A DNA stretch of 36,725 bases from Armatimonadota bacterium (lineage in GTDB: Bacteria; Armatimonadota; Hebobacteria; CAIYQO01), in the NCBI GenBank assembly GCA_020060775.1, contig JAGUZN010000309.1, positions 1 through 36,725 on the forward strand, read 5' to 3'. Position 1 is the first letter of the stretch, and every line of letters begins with the position of its first letter. The position numbers were made by a program, and so were the translations under genes. A model generated the notes under the pieces. The model was not told where the DNA came from, did not search any database, and saw only the letters and a program-made list of their open reading frames with translations. Of the stretch, positions 16,734-24,368 are shown one piece after another.

Positions 16734-19139
16734 GTGCTAGAAGCACTACGTAACACACCGAAGACGTCGCGTCGCTCTGACGCCCGAGTGACCGCACAGG
16801 AATGGCGGGCACATGCCGCGCAACAGATCCAGGTGCTGGACAGTCCAGCAGATGTTTGGGTCGATGGGCATATATTGGGTAATGGCGACCTGGGAGCAGT
16901 AGTCTGGGGCAGTTCGGAACGCTTATGCCTCGGACTGTCCAAACATGACGTCTACGACTTCACTACCCCGTCTCCCAGGGGAACGCGCTGGCCTCTCCCC
17001 TACCCCGAGATCGTCAAACGGGTCATGGCCGGCGATCGCCAAATCTTGCGAACACTGGAAAACTTGCCCGATGTGCTTCCGCATCAGCTCTCGCCCCTGG
17101 CGACCGGCGTGCTCTCCCTCGAAGTACTGCGCGGTCAACCGGTGGTGGGTTTCCGCCAGCAGCTCTCGCTCTATGAGGCCGAGTGCCGCGTCCAGATTAC
17201 ACCGACGAACTTTGGCCACACCTGGGGCATGGAGTATGCCCCGGTCATGATGACTTCCTTCGTGCACGCCTCCCGCAATCTCCTGGTCGTGCGGTTGCAT
17301 TGTGCCCTGCCGCAGCAGGTCACCTGGTCGCTCATCCGCACGGTGCCCCACGAGTTGCCGGCGCCGACCTATCAGGTCTGCGACTCCGCCCATGGCACAC
17401 TGGCGGCTATGGATCATCGCCTGCCCGAAGATTACGGCTACGCCCTGGCGCTGGGGGCAAAAGCCGCACACTTTGCGGCCTCTCACTTGCCACAGGGCAT
17501 CCTGGGCTCGCTCGAATTCGGAGGTGAACGGGGTGATGCGCTCTTGCTGCTGAGTGTCGTATCTGATGGCGATGCCGGCGGAGAGGTCGCGCTCGCAGTC
17601 GCGAAAGACGCAGTCCAACAGGCATTATGCGAAGACGCCGACCAGCTGTGCGAGACACACCGCGCCTGGTGGGAGGATTTCTGGCAGCAATCCGCTGTTG
17701 ACTATGACGACCCGGACATTACCCGGCTCTGGTATATGGGGCTGTACGCGCTGGCCTCCTCGACGCGGCCCTCGACATCGCCCCCTAACCTGCAGGGAAT
17801 CTGGAATCAGTATGACATTCCCCCGTGGCATGCAGACTTCCACTTCAATGTGAACATTCAGGAAGCGCACTGGGGCGCGTGTGCCGCCAATCATCCGGAG
17901 TTGCAACACGCCCTGTTGCGCATGCTGTCGCAGGATTGGCGCCAGGAGTTCCGCCGCTTTGCCCGTGAACAGTTCAGCGCCCCCGGGTTGGCGGTTCCCA
18001 TGTGCGTCGATAGGCTCGGCCGCGCATTGCCCGGGTGGCCGTTGGGCGTCGAACTCTGCACCACCGCCTGGGCGGCACAGCATTTGTGGCAACATTGGCG
18101 CTACACCGGCGATGAAGCCTTTCTGCGTGACACAGCATATCCGTTTTTACGGGAGTGTTGCGAGTTTTATCAGGCCTTGCTCGTACGTGATGCCGAGGGG
18201 CAGTACAACATCGAACTCTCCCACTCGCCAGAGCAGCGATGGCCTGATGCCACAGGGAAGGAACCATACTTGCTGGGTCGGAACCCGGCCATCGATATTG
18301 CCTTCATTCGCGAGCTCTTCGAGAACTGCGTGCAGGCGGGCATGCTGCTGAACAGCGAGGACGCACAGCTCGACGCCTGTCGGGAAATCCTCGCGCATCT
18401 GCCCGACTTGCCCGTGCACAACGGCGTGCTCATCGATTACGCGACCGGTTTTTTTGAAGAGCGCGACCGCCCGGGATGGCTTCCGCAATCCCATCGACAT
18501 CCCAGCCGCCTTGTCCCCATCTTTCCCTGCGAGCAGATCGGCCTGCATAGCGAGCCGGAACAGCTCGCGCTCGGGCGACGATCGTATTACGAATACATCA
18601 GCTATGGTTCAGGGGACATCGCCGGATGGTCGCTCGTGTTTCGTGCCTGCTTAGCGGCGCGCCTTGGCCTGGCCGATGAAGCAGAGCAGTGCCTTCGCCT
18701 GCTGATCGATGAGTTCACCTTCCCCGGTGGTTTGTCCTCGCATAACACGATGACAGATCCGTACGGTCCACTCTACCAAATCGAGGCGCTGCAGGGCGCT
18801 CCCGCCGGAGTCAATGAGATGCTCCTCCAGTGTACCGGTGGCATCCTGCGCGTGTTCCCGGCACTACCCCAAGGCCGCCGTGCTGCCTTTTACCAACTGC
18901 GAGCCCCCGGCGGCATCCTTGTTTCCGCCGCCCATGACGGCAAGGCGGTCACGTACGTGGAAGTAACCTGTGAGCGGGATGGCGAGATCACACTCTTTAC
19001 CCCATATCCGGGCCACGAAGCCGTGCTGCAGTGTGGATCCACGCTTGTGGGGCGCTACAGCGATGAGTACATTACCTGGCATGGCAACGCCGGGCACGTA
19101 TATCGCATCGTGTGCTCCACACTGACGGCGGAGTGCTGA
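16734..19139 (+). CDS. Divergent GH95-like protein
   Basis: Protein of 801 aa with the overall plan of GH95 alpha-L-fucosidase/galactosidase: an N-terminal beta-sandwich (ADVWVDGHILGNGDLGAVVWG) and an (alpha/alpha)6 barrel (PPNLQGIWNQYDIPPWHADFHFNVNIQEAHW). I prefer the GTG at 16734, with AGGAG (16724-16728) 5 nt upstream, over the ATG at 16710, which has no ribosome site. No signal peptide, so cytoplasmic. Compared with the canonical GH95 at 26653, the HHNTDLW block is absent (PMCVDRLGRALPGW lies in its place), SAENTY is replaced by ELSHSPEQ, and the QIDGN aspartate is a glutamate in QIEALQG (Glu684). It either uses a different active site for another sugar or has lost activity. It is the first gene after the secreted-module genes; the next gene starts 28 nt downstream. 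Confidence 0.8.
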   Translation: MLEALRNTPKTSRRSDARVTAQEWRAHAAQQIQVLDSPADVWVDGHILGNGDLGAVVWGSSERLCLGLSKHDVYDFTTPSPRGTRWPLPYPEIVKRVMAGDRQILRTLENLPDVLPHQLSPLATGVLSLEVLRGQPVVGFRQQLSLYEAECRVQITPTNFGHTWGMEYAPVMMTSFVHASRNLLVVRLHCALPQQVTWSLIRTVPHELPAPTYQVCDSAHGTLAAMDHRLPEDYGYALALGAKAAHFAASHLPQGILGSLEFGGERGDALLLLSVVSDGDAGGEVALAVAKDAVQQALCEDADQLCETHRAWWEDFWQQSAVDYDDPDITRLWYMGLYALASSTRPSTSPPNLQGIWNQYDIPPWHADFHFNVNIQEAHWGACAANHPELQHALLRMLSQDWRQEFRRFAREQFSAPGLAVPMCVDRLGRALPGWPLGVELCTTAWAAQHLWQHWRYTGDEAFLRDTAYPFLRECCEFYQALLVRDAEGQYNIELSHSPEQRWPDATGKEPYLLGRNPAIDIAFIRELFENCVQAGMLLNSEDAQLDACREILAHLPDLPVHNGVLIDYATGFFEERDRPGWLPQSHRHPSRLVPIFPCEQIGLHSEPEQLALGRRSYYEYISYGSGDIAGWSLVFRACLAARLGLADEAEQCLRLLIDEFTFPGGLSSHNTMTDPYGPLYQIEALQGAPAGVNEMLLQCTGGILRVFPALPQGRRAAFYQLRAPGGILVSAAHDGKAVTYVEVTCERDGEITLFTPYPGHEAVLQCGSTLVGRYSDEYITWHGNAGHVYRIVCSTLTAEC

Positions 19140-19167
19140 CTGCAGAACGATCACGAAGAGGATCAAT

Positions 19168-20691
19168 ATGCAACAGCTATTCGTATACGGCATAGCACTC
19201 ACACTCCTTTGCGGCCTGCAAGGCATCCTGGGCACTGCAAGTAGGGCGAATACCATGGACACAGATGCACGGACATCACTGCAGCCGGTTGACGGCGCCC
19301 TGTGGCGGGAAGCGGTGGTGACGGCGCCGGAGCCAGGGCGCACGGCATCATCGTTATTGGCCCACGATGCGGCTGCCCAGTTGCCTGTTCCGCCATCAGC
19401 GGACGTCATCCGTTGGCGAAAACCCACACGGGTAGTCGGAAGCACGGCGACTTTTACCGGCCAGCCACACCACGGCCCTCGCGCCTTTGTGCTCTATCTC
19501 TTCAACCCGATTATCTACCGCGATCACGCTTTCTGCTTTCGCGTTACTGCCAGCAAGGCGCCAATCCTATCTATCAACGGTAGTCCCGTGAATGGTGCCT
19601 ATGAAGACGAAAGCACCCTGGTCTGCTCTGTGCCCAGCCATGCGCTTTCACGAGCGGGGCTGAACCGTCTGGTCGTTGAAGTGGTGGACGAGGGAGAGAT
19701 CACTCTGGCCATGCAGGCAACCAATCCTCGCGATTGTAAATGGCTGAGCGCTATCCCACCGGCCTTGGACTCGACGCGCCACCGGCATGATTGGCCGTCT
19801 ACCGTCATCACCAATGGCCTCGTGCGCGCACGGGTGGCGCTCCCCCATCGTGAGAAGTACTATTATCGGGGACACCGGTTCGAGCGCGCCGGCGCTGTCA
19901 CGGATCTGGAATATGCCGGACACCGTTTCTTTCATTCTGCCGGCGATATACACGATCCGCTGAACACCGGTCTCATGGTGGGACCCTCGGAAGAATACTT
20001 TCAGGCCATCGCCTGGGATGATGCCCAACCGGGTGAGCCGTTCATCAAAATCGGCGTAGGACTGTACGAGAAGGCTGAGCAAAAGGAACATGCCTGGTAT
20101 AACCCCTACTGGCCCGTGCGCACTTTTCCCTGGACGACGCGGAAGCGCCGTGATGCCATTACTTTTACGCAGACCGTAGCAGGGCCGCGTGGCTGGGGAT
20201 ATCGCTATGTCAAACGCTTGAGTCTGCCGCCCAATGCGCCCTGTCTGCGCATTGACTATACATTCACCAACAGCGGGGATAAGCCGATTATGGCTGAACA
20301 GTATGCGCATAACTGGGTACGCTTTGACGACTTACCCATCGGCAAAGGCTACCGCTTGAGCTTCCCCTTCACCCCGCATATTGCCCGGGATGTCTCCGCG
20401 CAAGTGGCGCTTTCAGCCCGACAGATCGCACTGTTGACGGGTGATACCACGCATATGATGCTCGAGGGATGGCAGCCGGAAGCGGCACACAACAACGTAG
20501 TCATCAGCCACGCGCAATCGCCGCTGCAGGTAACAATGTTCGGAAATTTCCCGCTCTCGCAACTCGCCCTCTACTTCGCTAAGGAAGCGGTGTGCGTTGA
20601 GCCGTTCGTGCGTTTTCAACTGGTGCCCGGCGAGTCCTACTCCTGGACGAGAGAATATACCTTCGCAATTAGCGAAACCGCCGCACCGTAA
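19168..20691 (+). CDS. Exported mutarotase-like (galactose-binding supersandwich) protein
   Basis: 507-aa protein with a signal peptide (MQQLFVYGIALTLLCGLQGILGTASRA) and an AGAGGA-type ribosome site before the ATG. Residues 30-190 form a beta-rich domain (FRVTASKAPILSINGSPVNGAYED; LNRLVVEVVDEGEI), similar in style to glycosidase jelly rolls. From about residue 210 (VITNGLVRARVALPHREKYYYRGHRFERAGAV) the sequence resembles the supersandwich fold of aldose 1-epimerases and related glycan lyase domains, with FTNSGDKPIMAEQYAHNWVRFDD and ending in FVRFQLVPGESYSWTREYTF. The likely role is sugar anomer conversion or glycan binding outside the cytoplasm. Catalytic His/Glu residues could not be assigned with certainty. 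It lies between two cytoplasmic glycosidase genes with gaps of 28 and 65 nt, so one operon is likely. Confidence 0.7.
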   Translation: MQQLFVYGIALTLLCGLQGILGTASRANTMDTDARTSLQPVDGALWREAVVTAPEPGRTASSLLAHDAAAQLPVPPSADVIRWRKPTRVVGSTATFTGQPHHGPRAFVLYLFNPIIYRDHAFCFRVTASKAPILSINGSPVNGAYEDESTLVCSVPSHALSRAGLNRLVVEVVDEGEITLAMQATNPRDCKWLSAIPPALDSTRHRHDWPSTVITNGLVRARVALPHREKYYYRGHRFERAGAVTDLEYAGHRFFHSAGDIHDPLNTGLMVGPSEEYFQAIAWDDAQPGEPFIKIGVGLYEKAEQKEHAWYNPYWPVRTFPWTTRKRRDAITFTQTVAGPRGWGYRYVKRLSLPPNAPCLRIDYTFTNSGDKPIMAEQYAHNWVRFDDLPIGKGYRLSFPFTPHIARDVSAQVALSARQIALLTGDTTHMMLEGWQPEAAHNNVVISHAQSPLQVTMFGNFPLSQLALYFAKEAVCVEPFVRFQLVPGESYSWTREYTFAISETAAP

Positions 20692-20756
20692 TCTGCCCGC
20701 CGCCGTATGTCTCACAGTGAACTACGGTAGCATGATGATGTAACGAGAGTATTGAC

Positions 20757-22829
20757 ATGCCTGAGACTTTGACCTGTTCCTCCGCGCGCGTACAGATCAC
20801 CATGGTCGGCAGCGCCGCAGCCTTGTGGCGCTACCGCGTGCCCGGCGAAACTGCTGAACACGACATCGCCCCGCCATCATTTGAGATCGATACGGTCATC
20901 CATCTCGCCGAACTGGCCAATGTGACGCCATTAGGAACGCCGGCCCTCCTACGCAATGGCGTGGTTGAATACCGTTTCAGCGGGGAGTTCGTCTCCGATC
21001 CCACTCTGCGTCTGGAAGTGATATTCCGGGTGGCGGATGATACCCCGGTGGTGCGCTTTCGCTACCGGCTGCACAGCGACAGGACGCGCAAGCTCACCAA
21101 GACGCACGGGCACGATCACCTGATTTATGGCGGCATCTCTCTGGCCAACTTCTCTGCCGTCACCGAAGTGCGCTTCTCGGAATTCAACGAACTGGTGCAC
21201 AGCTTCACGCTGCAAGAAGTGCCGGTCGCCGATCGCCAATTCGAGAATGCGACGCGCGTGATGGGCCCCATGCTGGTCGCCGAACGAGCGAACGAAGCCA
21301 TACTGATCGCCTATGAGCATGGTTCTCAAGTGCCCGATGCCTTTCTACACTACTGTTTCTCTCCCACGCGCGACGTCACCCTGGAAGCGGTAAAAGGCAA
21401 CTACTGGCACGGGCAGCTGCTCGATCCGTCCCACCCCTACACATCGATCTGGCTGCAATACGCGGCAGCGGCTGACGAGACTGCCCTTGCTGCCGGCTAT
21501 CGTCACTTCGTCCTGCACCGCATGTCGCTCAACGCCGAGAGCCGCAAGCCCTACATCTTCTATAACACCTGGGCCTGTCAGGAGCGCAATCAGGCCTGGG
21601 ATGGCGCCGACTACCTGGATTCCATGACGCAGGAACGCATACTGCAAGAGATCGATGTCGCGCACCGCATGGGCATCGAGGTATTCGTGCTGGACACCGG
21701 TTGGTACGAAAAGACCGGCGACTGGCGAGTGAGTCGTACGCGCTTTTCCGATGACCTGCGCGTGGTGAAAGCAGCCCTCGACCGCTGCGGCATGAAGCTC
21801 GGGCTGTGGTTCGGCCCCTTGCATGCGGCGCTCTCGAGTGAGATGCATGCTAAGCACCGCGAATGCATCATGTCCTGGCAAGGCGAACCGTCGGCGGCAC
21901 AGCCGATCTGGGAAACCGAGGCCAGCCAGAACTTCTGCCTGGTCAGCCGATATGCTGACGCCTTTGCGGATGAGCTGATACGCCTGGTGCGCGATGTCGG
22001 CGTCACCTATTTCAAGTGGGATGCGGTCGGGCAGTATGGCTGTGATGACCCCGGACACGCCCACGGCGACAGCAATACCACGGCAACTGACCGCGCCGAG
22101 AGCTATGCCTTTCAACAGAGCCTCGCCATGGTGCATATTGTCGATAAGCTCTGCGAAGCCTGCCCCGAAGCGATCGTCGACTTCGATATCACGGAAGGCG
22201 GACGATCAGTAGGATTGGGTTTCCTGGCGGCAGGGAAATACTTCCTGGTCAATAACGGCCCGTATTATGCAAACTTCGATATCCCCGAATGCGTGCGCAA
22301 CTGGACCAACATCTTCGTGTGGCCCGGGCCCGCACGGCCCTGGATTTGTCGCACGCCCCTCACCTATGACAAGTGGATCCCGTCCGTCCTCATGCTGGCG
22401 CATTATCTGCCGGACGATCCGGAATCCTCACAACGCATCAATATCGCTTCACTCATCCTGGGGCACAACGGCATCTGGGGGGATTTACTCTCGATCTCAC
22501 CTGAAGGCATCGCACGCTTTGGCATGCTTCTGGGGCTCTACAAACAGGTGCGCGAAGACATCACCGCCGCAACAGCACGCATCACCGGCCGTCCGGGGGG
22601 CAGCCCCGAGATCTACGAAAAGATCTCCGATCGCGGATACGGCGTCGTGTGCATCTTCGCCAGCGCCCGGGGAACGTATACCTATGTCACCGAGCAGTGC
22701 ACCGCCAGCGACTGGTGGGCAACGGAAGGCGTCACCCTCGCCTTCGATGCACAAGGGCGCGCCGTCCTCACCTGCCAGTTCGATGAGGTCGGGGCAATAA
22801 TCGTGTTCTTCGGGGTGCAGGCCCTCTGA
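20757..22829 (+). CDS. GH36-like alpha-galactosidase family protein
   Basis: 690-aa cytoplasmic enzyme of clan GH-D, closest by eye to GH36 alpha-galactosidases. The N-terminal beta-sandwich spans about 1-250. The TIM barrel begins at FYNTWACQERNQAWDG and has DTGWYEKTGDW, KLGLWFGPL and GVTYFKWDAVG, where Asp422 matches the GH36 nucleophile of the KWD motif. The acid/base region reads VDFDITEGGRSVGLG (residues 474-488). Canonical GH36 has an Asp shortly after the Arg; that residue is absent here, while Asp475, Asp477 and Glu480 lie just before. KYFLVNNGPYY follows. It is therefore a distinct subgroup, perhaps with a shifted acid/base or another glycoside or transferase activity. Retaining galactosidase action on alpha-linked sugars is inferred from family. 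It is the last gene of the unit from module 3; a convergent 212-nt gap separates it from lacI. Confidence 0.82.
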   Translation: MPETLTCSSARVQITMVGSAAALWRYRVPGETAEHDIAPPSFEIDTVIHLAELANVTPLGTPALLRNGVVEYRFSGEFVSDPTLRLEVIFRVADDTPVVRFRYRLHSDRTRKLTKTHGHDHLIYGGISLANFSAVTEVRFSEFNELVHSFTLQEVPVADRQFENATRVMGPMLVAERANEAILIAYEHGSQVPDAFLHYCFSPTRDVTLEAVKGNYWHGQLLDPSHPYTSIWLQYAAAADETALAAGYRHFVLHRMSLNAESRKPYIFYNTWACQERNQAWDGADYLDSMTQERILQEIDVAHRMGIEVFVLDTGWYEKTGDWRVSRTRFSDDLRVVKAALDRCGMKLGLWFGPLHAALSSEMHAKHRECIMSWQGEPSAAQPIWETEASQNFCLVSRYADAFADELIRLVRDVGVTYFKWDAVGQYGCDDPGHAHGDSNTTATDRAESYAFQQSLAMVHIVDKLCEACPEAIVDFDITEGGRSVGLGFLAAGKYFLVNNGPYYANFDIPECVRNWTNIFVWPGPARPWICRTPLTYDKWIPSVLMLAHYLPDDPESSQRINIASLILGHNGIWGDLLSISPEGIARFGMLLGLYKQVREDITAATARITGRPGGSPEIYEKISDRGYGVVCIFASARGTYTYVTEQCTASDWWATEGVTLAFDAQGRAVLTCQFDEVGAIIVFFGVQAL

Positions 22830-23041
22830 TACGCAAGTCTCTGCAGTGCTTCCGCATCAGAAACTAGCTGACGTCTCCTGCTCTGACCGAGCAGCTGGCT
22901 ACTCCTGCGCTACGCGAGGAACCTGAAACCTGCAACACACAAAGAGATGTTATATCCCTTTTCGCTGGCATTGTATCCGACAGGTCGTCTTCGACATCGT
23001 TCTTCGTTCATAATCGCCTGCTGGTACGTGAAATGTCTCCA

Positions 23042-24100
23042 TCATGTCGGCGCATTCACCAAACGCATCTTCCGCCGGGGATGAGCGCAAGACTGTCGCT
23101 CGACCAGGGTAGACGGTACGGTCAAGACTTCCGGCGTCAATTCATTGGGCGGTTGTTGTCCGGCAAAGCGCTTGAGCAGCAGTTCTGTGGCCATCCGCCC
23201 GATTATTTCCGGACATTGCTCAATTGTTGTCAGGGCCGGCGAGACATAGTCGGCTATCACCAGGTTGCCACAGCCCAGCACACTGAGGTCCCAGGGGATG
23301 CGCAGATGAAAGCTCGGGGCCAGTTGAAGGATGCGTGCGGCAATCATATCTTGCCCGGCAATGACGGCGGTCGGCGGCTCCGGCTTGGACACCAGTTGCT
23401 GCAGAATACTGCGGACTTCTTCCGGATCATCTACCGACTGCATGGCCCAACAGTAATCGCTGCGAAGCCGGTGGTGTTGGAGCATCGTTTGCACGTGAAC
23501 GTTTCGTCCGGCGATATTGCGTTTATCTCTGGGTCCAATATAGCCGATATTACGATGCCCCAACTTCATGAGATATTCAACAGCCATCTCCGCCAGGGCT
23601 CTCTCGTCCGACATCACCTGATCGATGGGTGTTGTACTGCTCACTTTGTCCATGTTATCGATGAGCACCGGGTAGAGGTTATGACTCCAGAGCTCGTACA
23701 GAATCCGTCGAGGTATTGGATCCGAGTGGCCTGCGGCAATGAGCACCCCACCCACACGCTGCTCAACAAGGACTTGCAGCGCCTGACAGGTACGGTTGAG
23801 CTGACTGTGCGTCTGGAGAATGACCGTGTGGTACGCATCCGCAAACGCGCGCTCAACAATACCTTGCAACACACGATCGTAAAAATGCACACTGACATGA
23901 GGAACCAGGCAGCCGATCGCCATGCTGGTGCCCGTACGCAGACTATGGGTTAGACGATTCGGACGGTAGTGAAGAACCTCTGCAAGCTCCATGATGCGTT
24001 GACGCGTGTCGGGATGCACATGCGGGTCGTTGCGCAGTGCTCGCGAGACGGTCATACTGGATACCCCGGCCTGCTCGGCAATCGTGCGAAGTGAAACCAT
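23042..24100 (-). CDS. LacI-family transcriptional regulator
   Basis: 352-aa regulator. The start at 24100 is set by GGGAGG 8 nt upstream (minus strand) and by the canonical N-terminus MVSLRTIAEQAGVSSMTVSRALRN, the LacI helix-turn-helix; the longer frame to 24163 reads through the operator. A hinge helix follows (HYRPNRLTHSLRTGTS), then a periplasmic-binding-protein-like effector domain (IGCLVPHVSVHFYDRVLQGI, GVLIAAGH, HRNIGYIGPRD, AVIAGQDMIAARIL, LTTIEQCPEIIGRMATELLL). It would bind a sugar or sugar phosphate. An 18-bp palindrome of the type found in four places in this window lies 41 bp upstream, directly after its own -10 box, so it most likely controls itself and the four modules. The link between protein and palindrome is inference from position and operator form. 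Confidence 0.93.
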   Translation of the reverse strand: MVSLRTIAEQAGVSSMTVSRALRNDPHVHPDTRQRIMELAEVLHYRPNRLTHSLRTGTSMAIGCLVPHVSVHFYDRVLQGIVERAFADAYHTVILQTHSQLNRTCQALQVLVEQRVGGVLIAAGHSDPIPRRILYELWSHNLYPVLIDNMDKVSSTTPIDQVMSDERALAEMAVEYLMKLGHRNIGYIGPRDKRNIAGRNVHVQTMLQHHRLRSDYCWAMQSVDDPEEVRSILQQLVSKPEPPTAVIAGQDMIAARILQLAPSFHLRIPWDLSVLGCGNLVIADYVSPALTTIEQCPEIIGRMATELLLKRFAGQQPPNELTPEVLTVPSTLVERQSCAHPRRKMRLVNAPT

Positions 24101-24140
24101 CGTAGCGTCCTCCCTGTAGGCACACACGGCGCTCACGGCG

Positions 24141-24207
24141 CGTGTTACGCATAACACGATCATAGCTCATACACCGCATTGACGCAAGAGAGTCCACAAT
24201 TTAGCAT
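24141..24207 (+). promoter_or_regulatory. Operator-promoter module 4 (divergent from lacI)
   Basis: CGTGTTACGCATAACACG (24141-24158) has its 14-bp core at 24143-24156. Exactly 22 bp on is TTGACG (24179-24184), then a 17-bp gap and TAGCAT (24202-24207). The predicted start near 24214 leads into the operon beginning at 24369. The palindrome is shared with the minus-strand lacI promoter, for which it lies in the repression position. Confidence 0.78.
24159..24187 (-). promoter_or_regulatory. lacI promoter, overlapping the divergent promoter
   Basis: On the minus strand TTGCGT (24187-24182) and TATGAT (24164-24159) are separated by exactly 17 bp. The operator begins at the next base, so a bound protein would cover the transcription start. 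The two divergent -35 boxes overlap at 24182-24184, so RNA polymerase can probably occupy only one promoter at a time. Confidence 0.65.
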
Positions 24208-24368
24208 GATGCCATCAGGAACGGGCGGTGAAGAACATGCGTGATGGCGCCGTTGGGTAAACCATAATGATTGTCAGTGACGCGCCCAGGGCCTCCCCCC
24301 TCCCCGCTCTACTGATCGAACGATGAAACGTGAAGCGAAGAACTGATCGACGACTGGAGAACACCCTG

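Noticed and set aside
16738..16757. CGTAACAC half-site just after the start of the divergent GH95 gene
   Set aside because: The left half does not match and no TTGACG lies 22 bp downstream.
23033..23953. 306-codon plus-strand frame opposite lacI
   Set aside because: Antisense to a clear LacI-family regulator with helix-turn-helix and effector domain.
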